NCBI GenBank assembly: GCA_932521025.1
Contig: OW051470.1
Coordinates: forward strand, 6,372,501 to 6,436,500
Direction: 5' to 3'
Length of the DNA: 64,000 nt
DNA from: Oscheius onirici
Taxonomy: Eukaryota > Nematoda > Chromadorea > Rhabditida > Rhabditidae
Below the pieces are notes generated by a model. The model was given only the letters and a program-made list of their open reading frames with translations. It was not told the origin of the DNA and searched no databases. Position numbers and translations under genes: made by a program. This document shows, piece after piece, positions 37,282-50,719 of the stretch; position 1 is the first letter of the stretch, and each line of letters opens with the position of its first letter.

Positions 37282-40068
37282 ATGCCTCCAAAGCCACTGC
37301 TCACCATTGGAGCCATGAACACCAGAACACTAGCGACTACAGCCAGGCAGTTAGAAATAGAAGAAGCCCTCAACAAGTTCAATTGCGACGTACTTGTAAC
37401 ATCTGAAGCACGAATTGTCGGGAAGGGATCTTTCATTCTATCGTCGTCTAAGCGTTGCCAAATCAGCTAAGTTTTTCCCACGGAATGAAAGGCTTGCAGC
37501 TCTACGCTTGAAAGCACATCAGCTCTACATTATTGGATATTACGCCCCTACAAGCACTTACACGGACGAAGAATTTGATACTTTCCTGGACCAAGTAGAA
37601 CAGGAAATCTGAAAATGTTCCAAGGAAGCTACTCCATTCATTGCTGGTGACTTTAACTGCAAAGTACAGAGACAGGACGGGAATGAATTTGCTGTTGGCT
37701 GCTATTCTTTCTCCTGGTCAAGGCAATCAACGAGGAACCATATTGACGGAAATGGCTGGGGAACAATTTGAAACTTTGGAATACGATGTTCCCCCGAAAG
37801 AGAAGCAAGTTATGGACGTGGAGGAGCCCCAATGGTCAGACGTTCAACCAGATCGAATTTATGATGACGACTACAAGAGTCAAAGTACTCAATTGTTTTG
37901 TTCATCACTCATCTCTCTTCGACTCTGATCATCGACTTCTGGTAGCCAAGATCAACGACGGAAAGACACATAGGAAAAGAAGACCGCGTCGGCCGCAGCT
38001 ACGATTCAATCCACGAGAATACGTCAGGAATGCTCATATCCTTGGTCTGCCTGGTAGTACAGAAGATGGCTCTGCTATTGACTCCTACAATGTTATACGT
38101 GCCTACACTGAGACTGCTTCGTCGAACTGCTGGGAACAGATACCAAAGATCCCCCTGGCTCTCCGAACTTACAAAGGATCTACTAGCTAGACGACATATA
38201 TTCAAAGGAAATCCATCTATGACACAACCGTACAAGAGGCTTGTTCTTTGGCGAGGAATAGTTTGCACAGTGATATTGAACAAAAGAAGGACAAGGAGAT
38301 TCGAAATGCTGTAATGAGAGAACAGGGGACAAATCGGGCCAAAAGATGCACAACTCACATGAACTCTATGCCATTAATGCGAGACGCTGCCACTGGAGCC
38401 ATATCTAAGTCTAACATATGTCACATGGTCAAGGAGTACTATGACAATCTCTACCGCTGCTCAATCCCTTTACCTACGTACATCGTCCCATCAGCAGATT
38501 TATTCCCATCTTTCACAAGATATGAAGTCAAGTTTGCAATGAAGTCCTTGAAAGTTGGACATTCACCCGGACCGGATTATATACTTCCTGATATGCTAAA
38601 CCTTGCCGCTGAACAACTTTCACCAGCTGTTGCAACACTCCTCAATGGGCTGTCACGAGGAGACGCCGTACCCACCGAGCTATGTAAGTCCTGGATGAAA
38701 TTGCTGCACAAAGGTGGAAGTTCTGAAAACCTGGGCAATTTCCGGCCGATATCCTTACTGTCGACGGTTCTCAAAACGTGTACCAAAGCTGTTCTTCTAC
38801 GGATGGAGAAGAAACTGGAAGAGTTCGATAATTCAAGTCAAAGTGGATTCCGAAAGGGATATTGACAATGAATCACGTTCATACCATCAAGTAAGTAGCA
38901 GAGAAATGCACGGAGTACTCTATTCCGATTTATCTCGCATTTGTGGACTTCTGTAAAGCCTTCGACTCTATTGAATGGAACGCAGTTTGGAGTACTCTGA
39001 CATCTGCCGGAAATGACGTGAATTTAGTACTGATGCTGCAGAGGCTCTACGAATCTTCGAATACCTATGTCATTGTGAATCAGGAGAAGGTGAAAGTCGC
39101 GTTCCAAAAAGGAGTAAGACAGGGAGACACACTTTCGCCTCTCCTGTTCAACTGTGTCTTACGAAGCATTCTGAGATCTATAGACTGGGAAACGCAGGGA
39201 TTGAAGGTGGACGGCCGACATTTGACAAGTCTGGAATATGCCGACGATGTTACGCTGGTTGCAAAGTCCCGTCCAGAATTGGAGAAAATGCTGAAAAAGC
39301 TGATTGAAGCAGCATCAACAGTCGGACTTCGTATCAACAACAAAAAGACGGTTCTGCTCACTAGTTGCTCCACAACAAGAACTCCAATCAACGCCAATGG
39401 GCAAGCTTTCTCTTTCCAAAATGAAACAATCTACCTGGGTGTGCCCGTCTCAATCCCGCTAAACCATCACAAGGAGTTAGCCTGGAGTCAGCATTCAAAA
39501 TGGCTCACCGATAATACAATTCCTATGGAAAAAAGACGGGGTCTTTTTAACGCTTGTATCACTTCGGCAGTCACGTATGGGTGTGAAACATGGACACTGT
39601 CCGAACAGGATAGAGAACAACTCAGAATTGTACAGCGAAAAATGGAACGAAGGATGCTCAGTATTACTAGGTTTCACCGATGGACTAATCAAAGGATAAG
39701 GGATATTACGAGAATGCCTAAAACTTGTCGCTTGAGTTGCTAGTTGTACATTGACTTGTTCTTCTCTTCATTTCAATACAATTTAGTACAATACGCTCGT
39801 TTTTTTAGTTCCAAGCGTTACAAGGCGAAAACTCAACTGGGCTCGGAAGATTACAGCTATGGGAACGGATAGATGGGCAAGAGCCGTGACTAATTGGATC
39901 CCGAACGACAGAAAACGTCCTAGAAGACAACCGCCTTCAAGATGGAGAGACTTCCTCAAAAAATGCTTCGATATACCCTGGTGGACTGCTTCAAGTGAAC
40001 AGTGGAATAGAGTCATTGTCCAACATAGATAATTCTACGATTTGGAAATAAATAATAATAATAATATT
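37282..40068 (+). mobile_element. RTE-type LINE retrotransposon, broken
   Basis: A degraded non-LTR element. The AP-endonuclease part begins near LTIGAMNTRTLATTARQL and includes YYAPTSTYTDEEFD and IAGDFNCKV, in shifting frames and with an in-frame stop near 37610. The reverse transcriptase has GPDYILPDMLN, NFRPISLLSTVLK, a break at about 38865, then AFVDFCKAFDSIEWNAVW, RQGDTLSPLLFN and the catalytic YADDVTLVA. Its C-terminal tail is at 39830-40030 (RWRDFLKKCFDIPWW). The 3' end is a short (AATA)n repeat at 40048-40068, the usual RTE tail. At least four frame breaks make it inactive. Confidence 0.85.
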
Positions 40069-40080
40069 TTAGCTAAAAAC

Positions 40081-40824
40081 GGGGAGTCCGGCGATAGGGT
40101 TTTTTTCTTGTCGACTAGGTTAGATAAGTAGTAAACACGCTATTTATGAGTGAATTAGCCTACCCAGTGTGTTTTTGGGTCGAAATTATTTTTTTGGATT
40201 TTCGTATTTTCGCCACTTTTTATTTTAACCTTATTTTTTCACTATTTTTACATTTGAATACACTTTTCTAGTGTACTTTTTCACGCTGAATCGATTAAGC
40301 ATTGTTAGAAGTCGAAAAAATAAGTGCAAAACGTCAAAAAATAAGAAAATGTGGATGTTTTTTTTTGAAATTCAAATTCCCGCCCTCAAAAAAGCGCGGC
40401 AATTTGAAAAGTGCAGTTCAAAAAACTCATTTTCCAGAGAGTATCCTTTCCGTTATTGGGCGAAAACGAAATTATTAGGGTAAATGAGGGGTAAGAAGAC
40501 CTATTTACCAGCAAAATATTTTTTTCGCCCAATAACGGAAAAAGTAAATTATCGCAAAAATTCATTTTTGGCCATTTCCAAGGTCTATAACTTTTTTTAT
40601 GAAGCATTTTTTGCCCCACGACGCCTAACCAAAAAATGTTCCTACACATTTGTTCTATCGTTTAAGGCCATTTTGAGACATCCAAAATTTCAAAGAAAAA
40701 ATTTCCCAAAATTTTTTTGGTTTTTGAGTTAGGGTGTGGAAAGCACGATTTGGGTCCCAAATAGTGCCTCCTGCGAATTTGAGCCGATTTGGATCTTGAG
40801 AAGTACCCTATCGCCGCCCCCCTC
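40081..40824. mobile_element. Fold-back element with GGCGATAGGGT ends
   Basis: The ends are inverted: CCGGCGATAGGGT on the left and ACCCTATCGCCG on the right. Inside is a further hairpin pair, TTTCCGTTATTGGGCGAAAA (about 40447) and CGCCCAATAACGGAAA (about 40530). It is non-coding and lies directly behind the LINE tail. Confidence 0.6.
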
Positions 40825-40934
40825 TAAAAATTACAGGACATTGCGTCTTAGTTCTGGTGGAACCTTATTTTAAATTATCCCGGCATTCACAACGATAAGT
40901 TTGAGGAGACGTGAAAATTGGTAAAGAGAAAAAG

Positions 40935-41573
40935 CAGGGATGGCAAAACGGGCCTACAGTAACCCGGCCGGCCCGCTTCGTATGGTTTGTTCAAAAAAAA
41001 AGAGCTCGACCGTAACCCATATATTTCCGCGCGAGACCCTTATAACATGGAAACATAGGATACTCAGCTAAGTTTTCTGTTGTTATTCCGGTCTCGCAGC
41101 GAATTAAATGGGTTATGGTCGAGTTCTCTTTTTCTTGAATTTTTGTAAAAATAAGGTTTTTCGTGTATTTTCGTGTTGGGAACCCGGGTTAAGATTAAAC
41201 AGGGCGAAAAACAACATTTTTCCCTTTTTACGCGTTTTCACTATTTTACGTCTTGTTCGATCTACTTTTAGCCAAATTCAGCAAGAAATATTGCTCTTTT
41301 TGGTCGTATTATGCTCTAGTCGAAGAAATTTGAGAAAAACATGGAAAAAATCGAAAAAAGCCGAAAAAAAATATCGGAAAATTTGAATTTTGCGGCAAAA
41401 TGCAAAAAAACGCGCAAAAAATGGGTTCCCAACACGAAAATACACTAAAAACCTTATTTTTACAAAAGTAAATTTTCCCGCCAAAAATAGTTCAAAAATG
41501 TCCAAGCGGGCTGGGCCGAGTGCATGCTGTTTACAAAGCGGGCCGGGCCAGTCCGGCCCGTTTGCCATCCCTG
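40935..41573. mobile_element. Fold-back hAT-type MITE, CAGGGATGGCAAA ends
   Basis: Terminal repeats CAGGGATGGCAAAACGGGC / GCCCGTTTGCCATCCCTG enclose an inner inverted pair around GGGTTCCCAACACGAAAAT. The sequence GAAAAAG lies on both sides, a 7-bp match to a target duplication. It has no transposase and lies about 190 bp upstream of RECQL5. Confidence 0.72.
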
Positions 41574-41762
41574 GAAAAAGTTGAACTGAATTGCAAACTT
41601 TCGATTCAAAGTTCCCACCCGTGGTCGCAGTTGCGTACGTCACATTATAAAACGTCAGTTTCGGTTTCTGTAACAAATCCGATGAACTGAATGGCTTTTG
41701 ATGGATTAAATTGAGCTCTCATTGTGACCAAAGCTGCGTGAAATTGTACGAAATTTCAGAAA

Positions 41763-45533
<3,771 letters not shown>

Positions 45534-45635
45534 TATGTTTCCGCACCGACTATACTCGAATAATATAATGTTTTTCAACAGAATAAATTCAACAGTTTTA
45601 ACGACAAAACAACCAACAATTTTCAACAATCCTTC

Positions 45636-48428
45636 TCAACGACGGCCACGTCCAGATTTACCCGCTTTTCCTCGTCCCTTGGTCTTTTCCTTGTTCTTCG
45701 CAGCACGGAGATCCTTTTTCATTCGGCTGAATTGTCTTAATTCAGTCCAGAACAGTCCAAAACGAACCTATCAACAAGCTTGTATTTTCCATTGGGGCGG
45801 CCCATCTTGCCCTTCTTTCCCTTGGTCATACGGATGAATTCGACCTTCTTGTCTTGCTTCTTCGTAGCTTGCGAGTAGATCTTCTTCATCTCGCGAATCT
45901 TCTCCGCATGTTCCAGGTTGGAATTTTCCAAGACACCCTCGGCCCTCTTCTTCGCCTTTTCCATCTTTTGATGAACTCGGCGCTGTTTGCGAGCCTTCGC
46001 CTCAGCAACCTTCTTACAAGGACGAGCATTCAACTCTCTCATCCGGTCACGATAGAATTTGACTTGTTCCTGAAAGAGAAACTTGAAAACACAATTAATT
46101 CAAAACCTTGGTAACAGGAGCTGTTTTGAAGTAGTGCTTCTTCTCGTCGTCAACGAACCAGTCAGGGAGTCCTTCGTCGTTGTTCGCGTACTTGTTCCAG
46201 CCCCATTCTTCCAATTCCCTGGCTGATTTGGACGAATAGATGAGCTGTTCGCCCATGGCCAATTCTTCAGGTGTGAGACGCTGTTTCTTGGCCTTTGGTT
46301 TCAGATCTTCTCCCAGAATGGTCTTGTCGGCATCACGCTTCGTAGCACGCTGGTTAGTGGAATCTACGACTTCCTGTTCTTGCCAATCCATCTCGTCCGT
46401 AAACTTGCTCTTCAACTCGTTCTCCAGTTGATCGTCATCCTCACTTTCATCACTGTCGTCTCCCTTCTTATCCTTTTTGCTCTTCATTGAGGGCTCTTCG
46501 AACGAAACTGGAAATACACTAGACTCATGAGTGACTCTTAGTACAAACCAGTGTTTTCATGGATCTTCTGATTTTTGTTCATGTACTTCTCGACAGCTGC
46601 CATGTCATCTTCGTCATCGTCTTCCGATAACATTCCGGCAATTTCGTCCTTTGCAAACCACGAATCCGATCTTGTCTGCTTTTTGTTTTTGCCAAGAATG
46701 TCATCTTCAGTCTGTATGAGATCGTTGTCACTGTCATCATCGTCGCTATCTTCTCCATCACGAGTTTCCCATTCTCCGTCACCGAGACCTTCCTCTTCGT
46801 CTTCCTCAACAGTTTCCGAAGCATCGTTACGACTGGATAGGATTTCGGCCAGCTCACGAGCCTGAAACGTCTTGTTTTTATGCAAACTTGACGATTCTTA
46901 CGCGTCGAATCTTTTTCAAGGAGAAAATTTCCTCGTCGGCATTGTAATCGGGCTGATCTCCCTCAATAATCATTTTCAGTTGACGACGTTTGATCAGTTT
47001 GGCCTTTGCCTTCAGCATCACCTTCTTCTTCCTGTAAGTTTCTAATGTTTGAGCTTGATATAACGCAACTTTTTCAAGGCGGCCTTCTCTTCTTCCGAGG
47101 CCCGAGCGATCATATCGTCGATTTCAGCCATTTCCTTGTCCTCGATTTCATCTTCATTCAGCTCGATCTCCGGCTCTTCATCTTCCTCCTCCAAAGCCTT
47201 CAATTCTTCCTCCAAGATTTTTCGCATTGATTTTCTCCAGCGTAGAAGAGCACGGAGCTCTCGAGGACCACAAACTTTCAGATCCTTGAGGTACTCTCGA
47301 ATTTCCTCATTCGTAGCAGGCGAATTCTTCCACTTGTCCTGATCAAGAATAATCTCGTTAGCCTGGCCGAGAATTTCCAAATATTCCTGTGAAAATATTG
47401 AAGATGGAATGCATAATGACCAACATGAGATTGAATGAATCTGGTGGCATCGATTGTCTTGAAAACAGCGAGACCGGCATCGTCGTATCCTTCAGCCTTA
47501 GCCTTGCGATCTTTCTGCTTATTCAGCAGCAGAGCTTGTCTAAAAACCTTGAATTTAAACAAGAAAAAATTAGAACAAACGGATTGGATTTAGTTGGACC
47601 AGAATTATCCGGCTCGGCAAAGACCTTCTTGGGATCGAGCAGTTCAGGAGCTACTTTGGCAGGCTTGTAATACTTCTCGCATACAACGAAAATCTCAGCA
47701 GATTCGAGACGAGAAGCAGCTGGTTTCCAGACATGAACCCGCTTGAAAAGTTTTTCGAAGACGGTGATGAGACAGGAATAGTCATTGGAACGGAAAACCT
47801 AAAAAGTTTTCCATTGTTTTTTCTCACAACGATGTACCTTTGTGACGAAAGTTCCTCCTTTTTTTAGAATCTGTGTGGCAAGCTTCAATGCCGATAAGAC
47901 GAGACAATTTTGTTGAAAAGCATCGTGTACCCAGTTAAGACCGACATTTGGAGCTCCGTCATGAAGAACACAATCGGCCTGGAATTAAATATTTTTCAAT
48001 ACCGATCCGTGTACGAACCAGCCAGTTATTCAATTCCTTCTTGATATCTTGACGGGTCTTTTCCGTCGTGATGTCTCCTTGAAGACCAATGCAGTTGGCA
48101 ATCGGTTTGATAGGGGCCAAATCAACTCCTAGGCATGGTTTACAGGGAAATTATTTGATACGAACCAATAACAAGACTCGACACTGGCATATGCTGAGCA
48201 GCAACTTGCATCCATCCTCCTGGAGCTGCACACAAATCGACTGTTGCCCTCGAGGTCTGGAGAAATTCAAAACGTTTGTTGAGCTGAATCAACTTGAAAG
48301 CAGCACGAGATCTGTACCCTAAACGCAGAAAAGTTGTGTCAACCACGCAACAAAAATTAACCTGCTTCCTTTGCAAGTTTGTAGTACTTATCCCGACGCT
48401 GCTTTCCGATTTTGACCTTCTTACCCAT
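45636..48428 (-). CDS. FTSJ3: FTSJ3/SPB1 pre-rRNA 2'-O-methyltransferase
   Basis: SPB1-type nucleolar enzymes methylate the large-subunit rRNA A-loop and act in 60S assembly. The start is [20 protein letters not shown]. The RrmJ domain has [14 protein letters not shown], the SAM motif [23 protein letters not shown] and [11 protein letters not shown], giving the K-D-K pattern. A long acidic and coiled-coil middle follows ([26 protein letters not shown]). The SPB1 C-terminal domain has [36 protein letters not shown] and [15 protein letters not shown], ending GRGRR. It is downstream of the ubiquitin-like/S27a gene by 125 nt on the same strand, with a TTTTTAG acceptor 8 nt before the ATG. That spacing fits an operon. 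Confidence 0.93.
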
Positions 48429-48553
48429 GTTGAAGTCTAAAAATAACAAGCAAACATTGTGATCCCCTCTCACTAGCCAAAGTTATTCTGCACGTATACG
48501 AAACGAGGTTATGTACAAGTGTATAGATAACAATGTTTATTGCAAATCAACAA

Positions 48554-49515
48554 TTACTTCTTCTTGCCCTTTCCTCCCTTGGCAGCAGCAGGAGCGGCTC
48601 CACCAGCGGCGGCAGGCTTAGAGCTGGCTTGGGGCTTGTCTTCGACAACGAGAGTATCGTGGCAGCGGCCGCAGTAGTATCTGTTCTCATGCGAGGCCAT
48701 GAAGACTCCTCCTCCGCAGGAAGCAGACTGGCACTCTCTCCTGAGGCGTCTGATCTTTCCATTTTCATCGACCTGTAAACCTCAATTTATTCAACGTCAA
48801 AAAATAGAATTCAGTAAAGTAGTCGGTTCAGAAACTCAGGTTTTCATGTCACGGAACTCTCAGAGGCCTGGACACCATTCCGACAGATTGATCATCATAA
48901 CCGACATGAGAAATAACAAATCCTTACCTCGTAGTACTTGAGGACAGCGAGCTTGACCTTCTTTCTCTTATGCTTGATCTTCTTGGGGGTGGTGTAGACC
49001 TTCTTCTTCCTCTTCTTTCCTCCTCCGAGCAGTCTGAAAACATAAAGATAAACTGTATAATGCCGCTTTTTCCCCAAAGGGATTTTCAACAACAGGTAAG
49101 TAGTGGGTTCAGAAACTCAGGTTTTCATGTCACGGAACTCTCAGAGGCCTGGACACCATTCCGACAGATTGATCATCATAACCGACTTTGCTTTCCCATT
49201 TCAATGAAGAGTTAAAACGAACCTCAGGGAGATGTAAAGAGTGGAGGATTCCTCGACTTCGAGTTCATCGGACAACTGACGGCCTAAATGTAAAAAAATC
49301 ATCAACGATAGAGCCAAGTCCGTCCTAAAGAGCACAAGTCTCTCTCGGGATTCAGCAAAAGAAACGAGTTAAAACCCACCGCACTGAAGAAGGCGCTGGT
49401 CTTCGACGGAGATTCCCTCAAGACGCTCGATCTTCTGCTTGATGTCATAGACGGTCTCGCTAGGTTCGACGTCAAGGGTCAGAGTGCGACCCGTAAGGGT
49501 CTTGACAAAGATCAT
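48554..49515 (-). CDS. RPS27A: Divergent ubiquitin-like / ribosomal protein S27a fusion (ubl-1 type)
   Basis: The N-terminal 70 residues are a ubiquitin-like domain ([34 protein letters not shown]) that is six residues shorter than ubiquitin. It lacks the GRTLSDYN-type loop and ends LRLLGG rather than LRLRGG. S27a (eS31) follows: [37 protein letters not shown] and the zinc finger C-x4-C (CQSASC) ... CGRC. It has an Ala/Lys tail. A TTTCAG acceptor lies 20 nt before the ATG. C. elegans ubl-1 is a similarly diverged fusion, from memory. Two introns each carry a snoRNA-like 84-mer. FTSJ3 lies 125 nt downstream on the same strand. Confidence 0.93.
48822..48905 (-). ncRNA. Box C/D snoRNA candidate, copy A (intron of S27a gene)
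   Basis: An 84-nt unit in the sense strand of the host intron (48773-48927). The 5' end GTCGGTT pairs perfectly with the 3' end AACCGAC. Directly inside is a consensus C box ATGATGA (nt 8-14), and near the 3' end a D box CTGA (nt 75-78). An internal CTGA at nt 43-46 can serve as D'. The C' box is weak. It lies 48 nt from the 3' splice site. The rRNA target is not identified. Confidence 0.8.
49103..49186 (-). ncRNA. Box C/D snoRNA candidate, copy B (different intron of S27a gene)
   Basis: Identical to copy A at 83 of 84 positions. The single change turns one terminal-stem pair into a C-C mismatch. C box, D box and both guide regions are the same. It lies in intron 49034-49222, 68 nt from the 3' splice site, a typical distance for intron-processed C/D snoRNAs. 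Confidence 0.78.
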
Positions 49516-50219
49516 GCTGATCTGTTCACCCGCGTACTGAAAATTATCAATGTTTAGGAGAAACGAAACAAAAGAGAAAAAAAGAGCGAAGAATCCACAG
49601 AAATAAAGAAGGCAGATGATTTTGGGACTACGCTTTTAGGACAGGAAGAAAGCGGAGCACTGGTTACGGTAGCCTGCGTATCCAATGTCGGCGGATTAGA
49701 GCGCACATTTAAAATATCTCAATTGAGCGCGAATACAGAGATGGAATCGGAAGAATTTGAAATTTTATTACTGTTCTAATTGGTTGTTTTAGGTTTTCGT
49801 TAAAAACATAATGTGAAATAAATGGAGAGCATTGATCGAATGAGAGAAGAACCTAAAAAGACTATTCTGTTGTGGGCAAATTGGAAATAAATCGGGATAA
49901 TTCGAGGAGCTGGTGCCGATAACAAAAAAATGAAACGTATCTTTCAGAATTTTGTTAGAAGAGCATCATCGATCTCTCCTATAAAACTACTCCTTTTCCC
50001 CTTTCCTCGCCAAAAAACAAGCATGTTTCGTCCTCTGCTCAACAGAACTGCGGTGGAAGTCTCAGGTAAAGAAGCTAGCTAAGTGTTGAGACTAGTTTCT
50101 CTGAATATTCAAAAAAAAGGCCACGTTCGAAATTTCATTTCACGGTCCTAGATCGAAGTTATCCGGTCGGTTCGAGTTCTTCGACGCCTTCCTCATCGAA
50201 TGTCGGCTCGTCTGGAATT
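49516..50219. other. Spacer upstream of the S27a gene
   Basis: This holds the S27a promoter side and the 3' flank of the Lys-rich gene at 50220. A short frame begins at 50023 (MFRPLLNRTAVEVS) and is followed by a GTAAAG donor, a 50-nt intron-like stretch and a quick stop, giving only about 24 residues. I do not annotate it as a gene. No repeat ends were seen. Confidence 0.35.
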
Positions 50220-50624
50220 TCAAAAAGACGAGACACTTTTCCGTCCTCCCAACCGCTTGACTTTGCTCGGATCCACAATCGTCCCATCCGCATAGGCAGC
50301 CTTCTCGTAGCTGTTGGCTTCAGTCACGTAGAGACTCTTGTAGTCGGATCGTGTTGACTGAATCGTCGGCTGTGTCGGATCCATAGGCAGCCTGTTCTTT
50401 TTGCTCTTCTTCGACGACTTCTTCCTCTCTTCCACTCGCTCCTTGGCCGTCTTCATCTTGCTTTTCTCCTTCTTCGAGCTCGTGTTCGAGATCTGAACTG
50501 GAACTTTCTTCTGGGGCGTCTGCTTCAGCATCTTCTTGCTCTTTTTCGAGACTTCTTCTTCCGTCTCCGACTTTTTGGTGCAGAGAAGAATTGGCAGCGA
50601 GACGAGTAGCAGTACCCAAAACAT
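50220..50624 (-). CDS. Small secreted Lys/Ser-rich protein, unknown family
   Basis: A 134-codon single-exon gene. The N-terminus MFWVLLLVSLPILLCTKK is a clear signal peptide. The mature part is dominated by KKSKK, KEKSKMKTAKERVEER and KKSSKKSKKNR, then a neutral C-terminal segment (RSDYKSLYVTEANSYEKAAY) that looks ordered. I do not recognise a family. It is divergent from the kinase pseudogene, with under 100 bp between them. A tail motif of this kind may mark a nematode-specific family, but I cannot confirm that. Confidence 0.6.
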   Translation of the reverse strand: MFWVLLLVSLPILLCTKKSETEEEVSKKSKKMLKQTPQKKVPVQISNTSSKKEKSKMKTAKERVEERKKSSKKSKKNRLPMDPTQPTIQSTRSDYKSLYVTEANSYEKAAYADGTIVDPSKVKRLGGRKSVSSF

Positions 50625-50719
50625 TTTAATAGAGATTAGTTTTCTTTCATATGTTTATTGATTTTTGTAGAAACCTTACAAAAGAAGCTGAAATAAATTC
50701 AAGTACACATTCGTCGCCG

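Noticed and set aside
50023-50160. Two-exon micro-protein starting MFRPLLNRTAVEVS
   Set aside because: Only about 24 residues after splicing, with no known family; too little to support.
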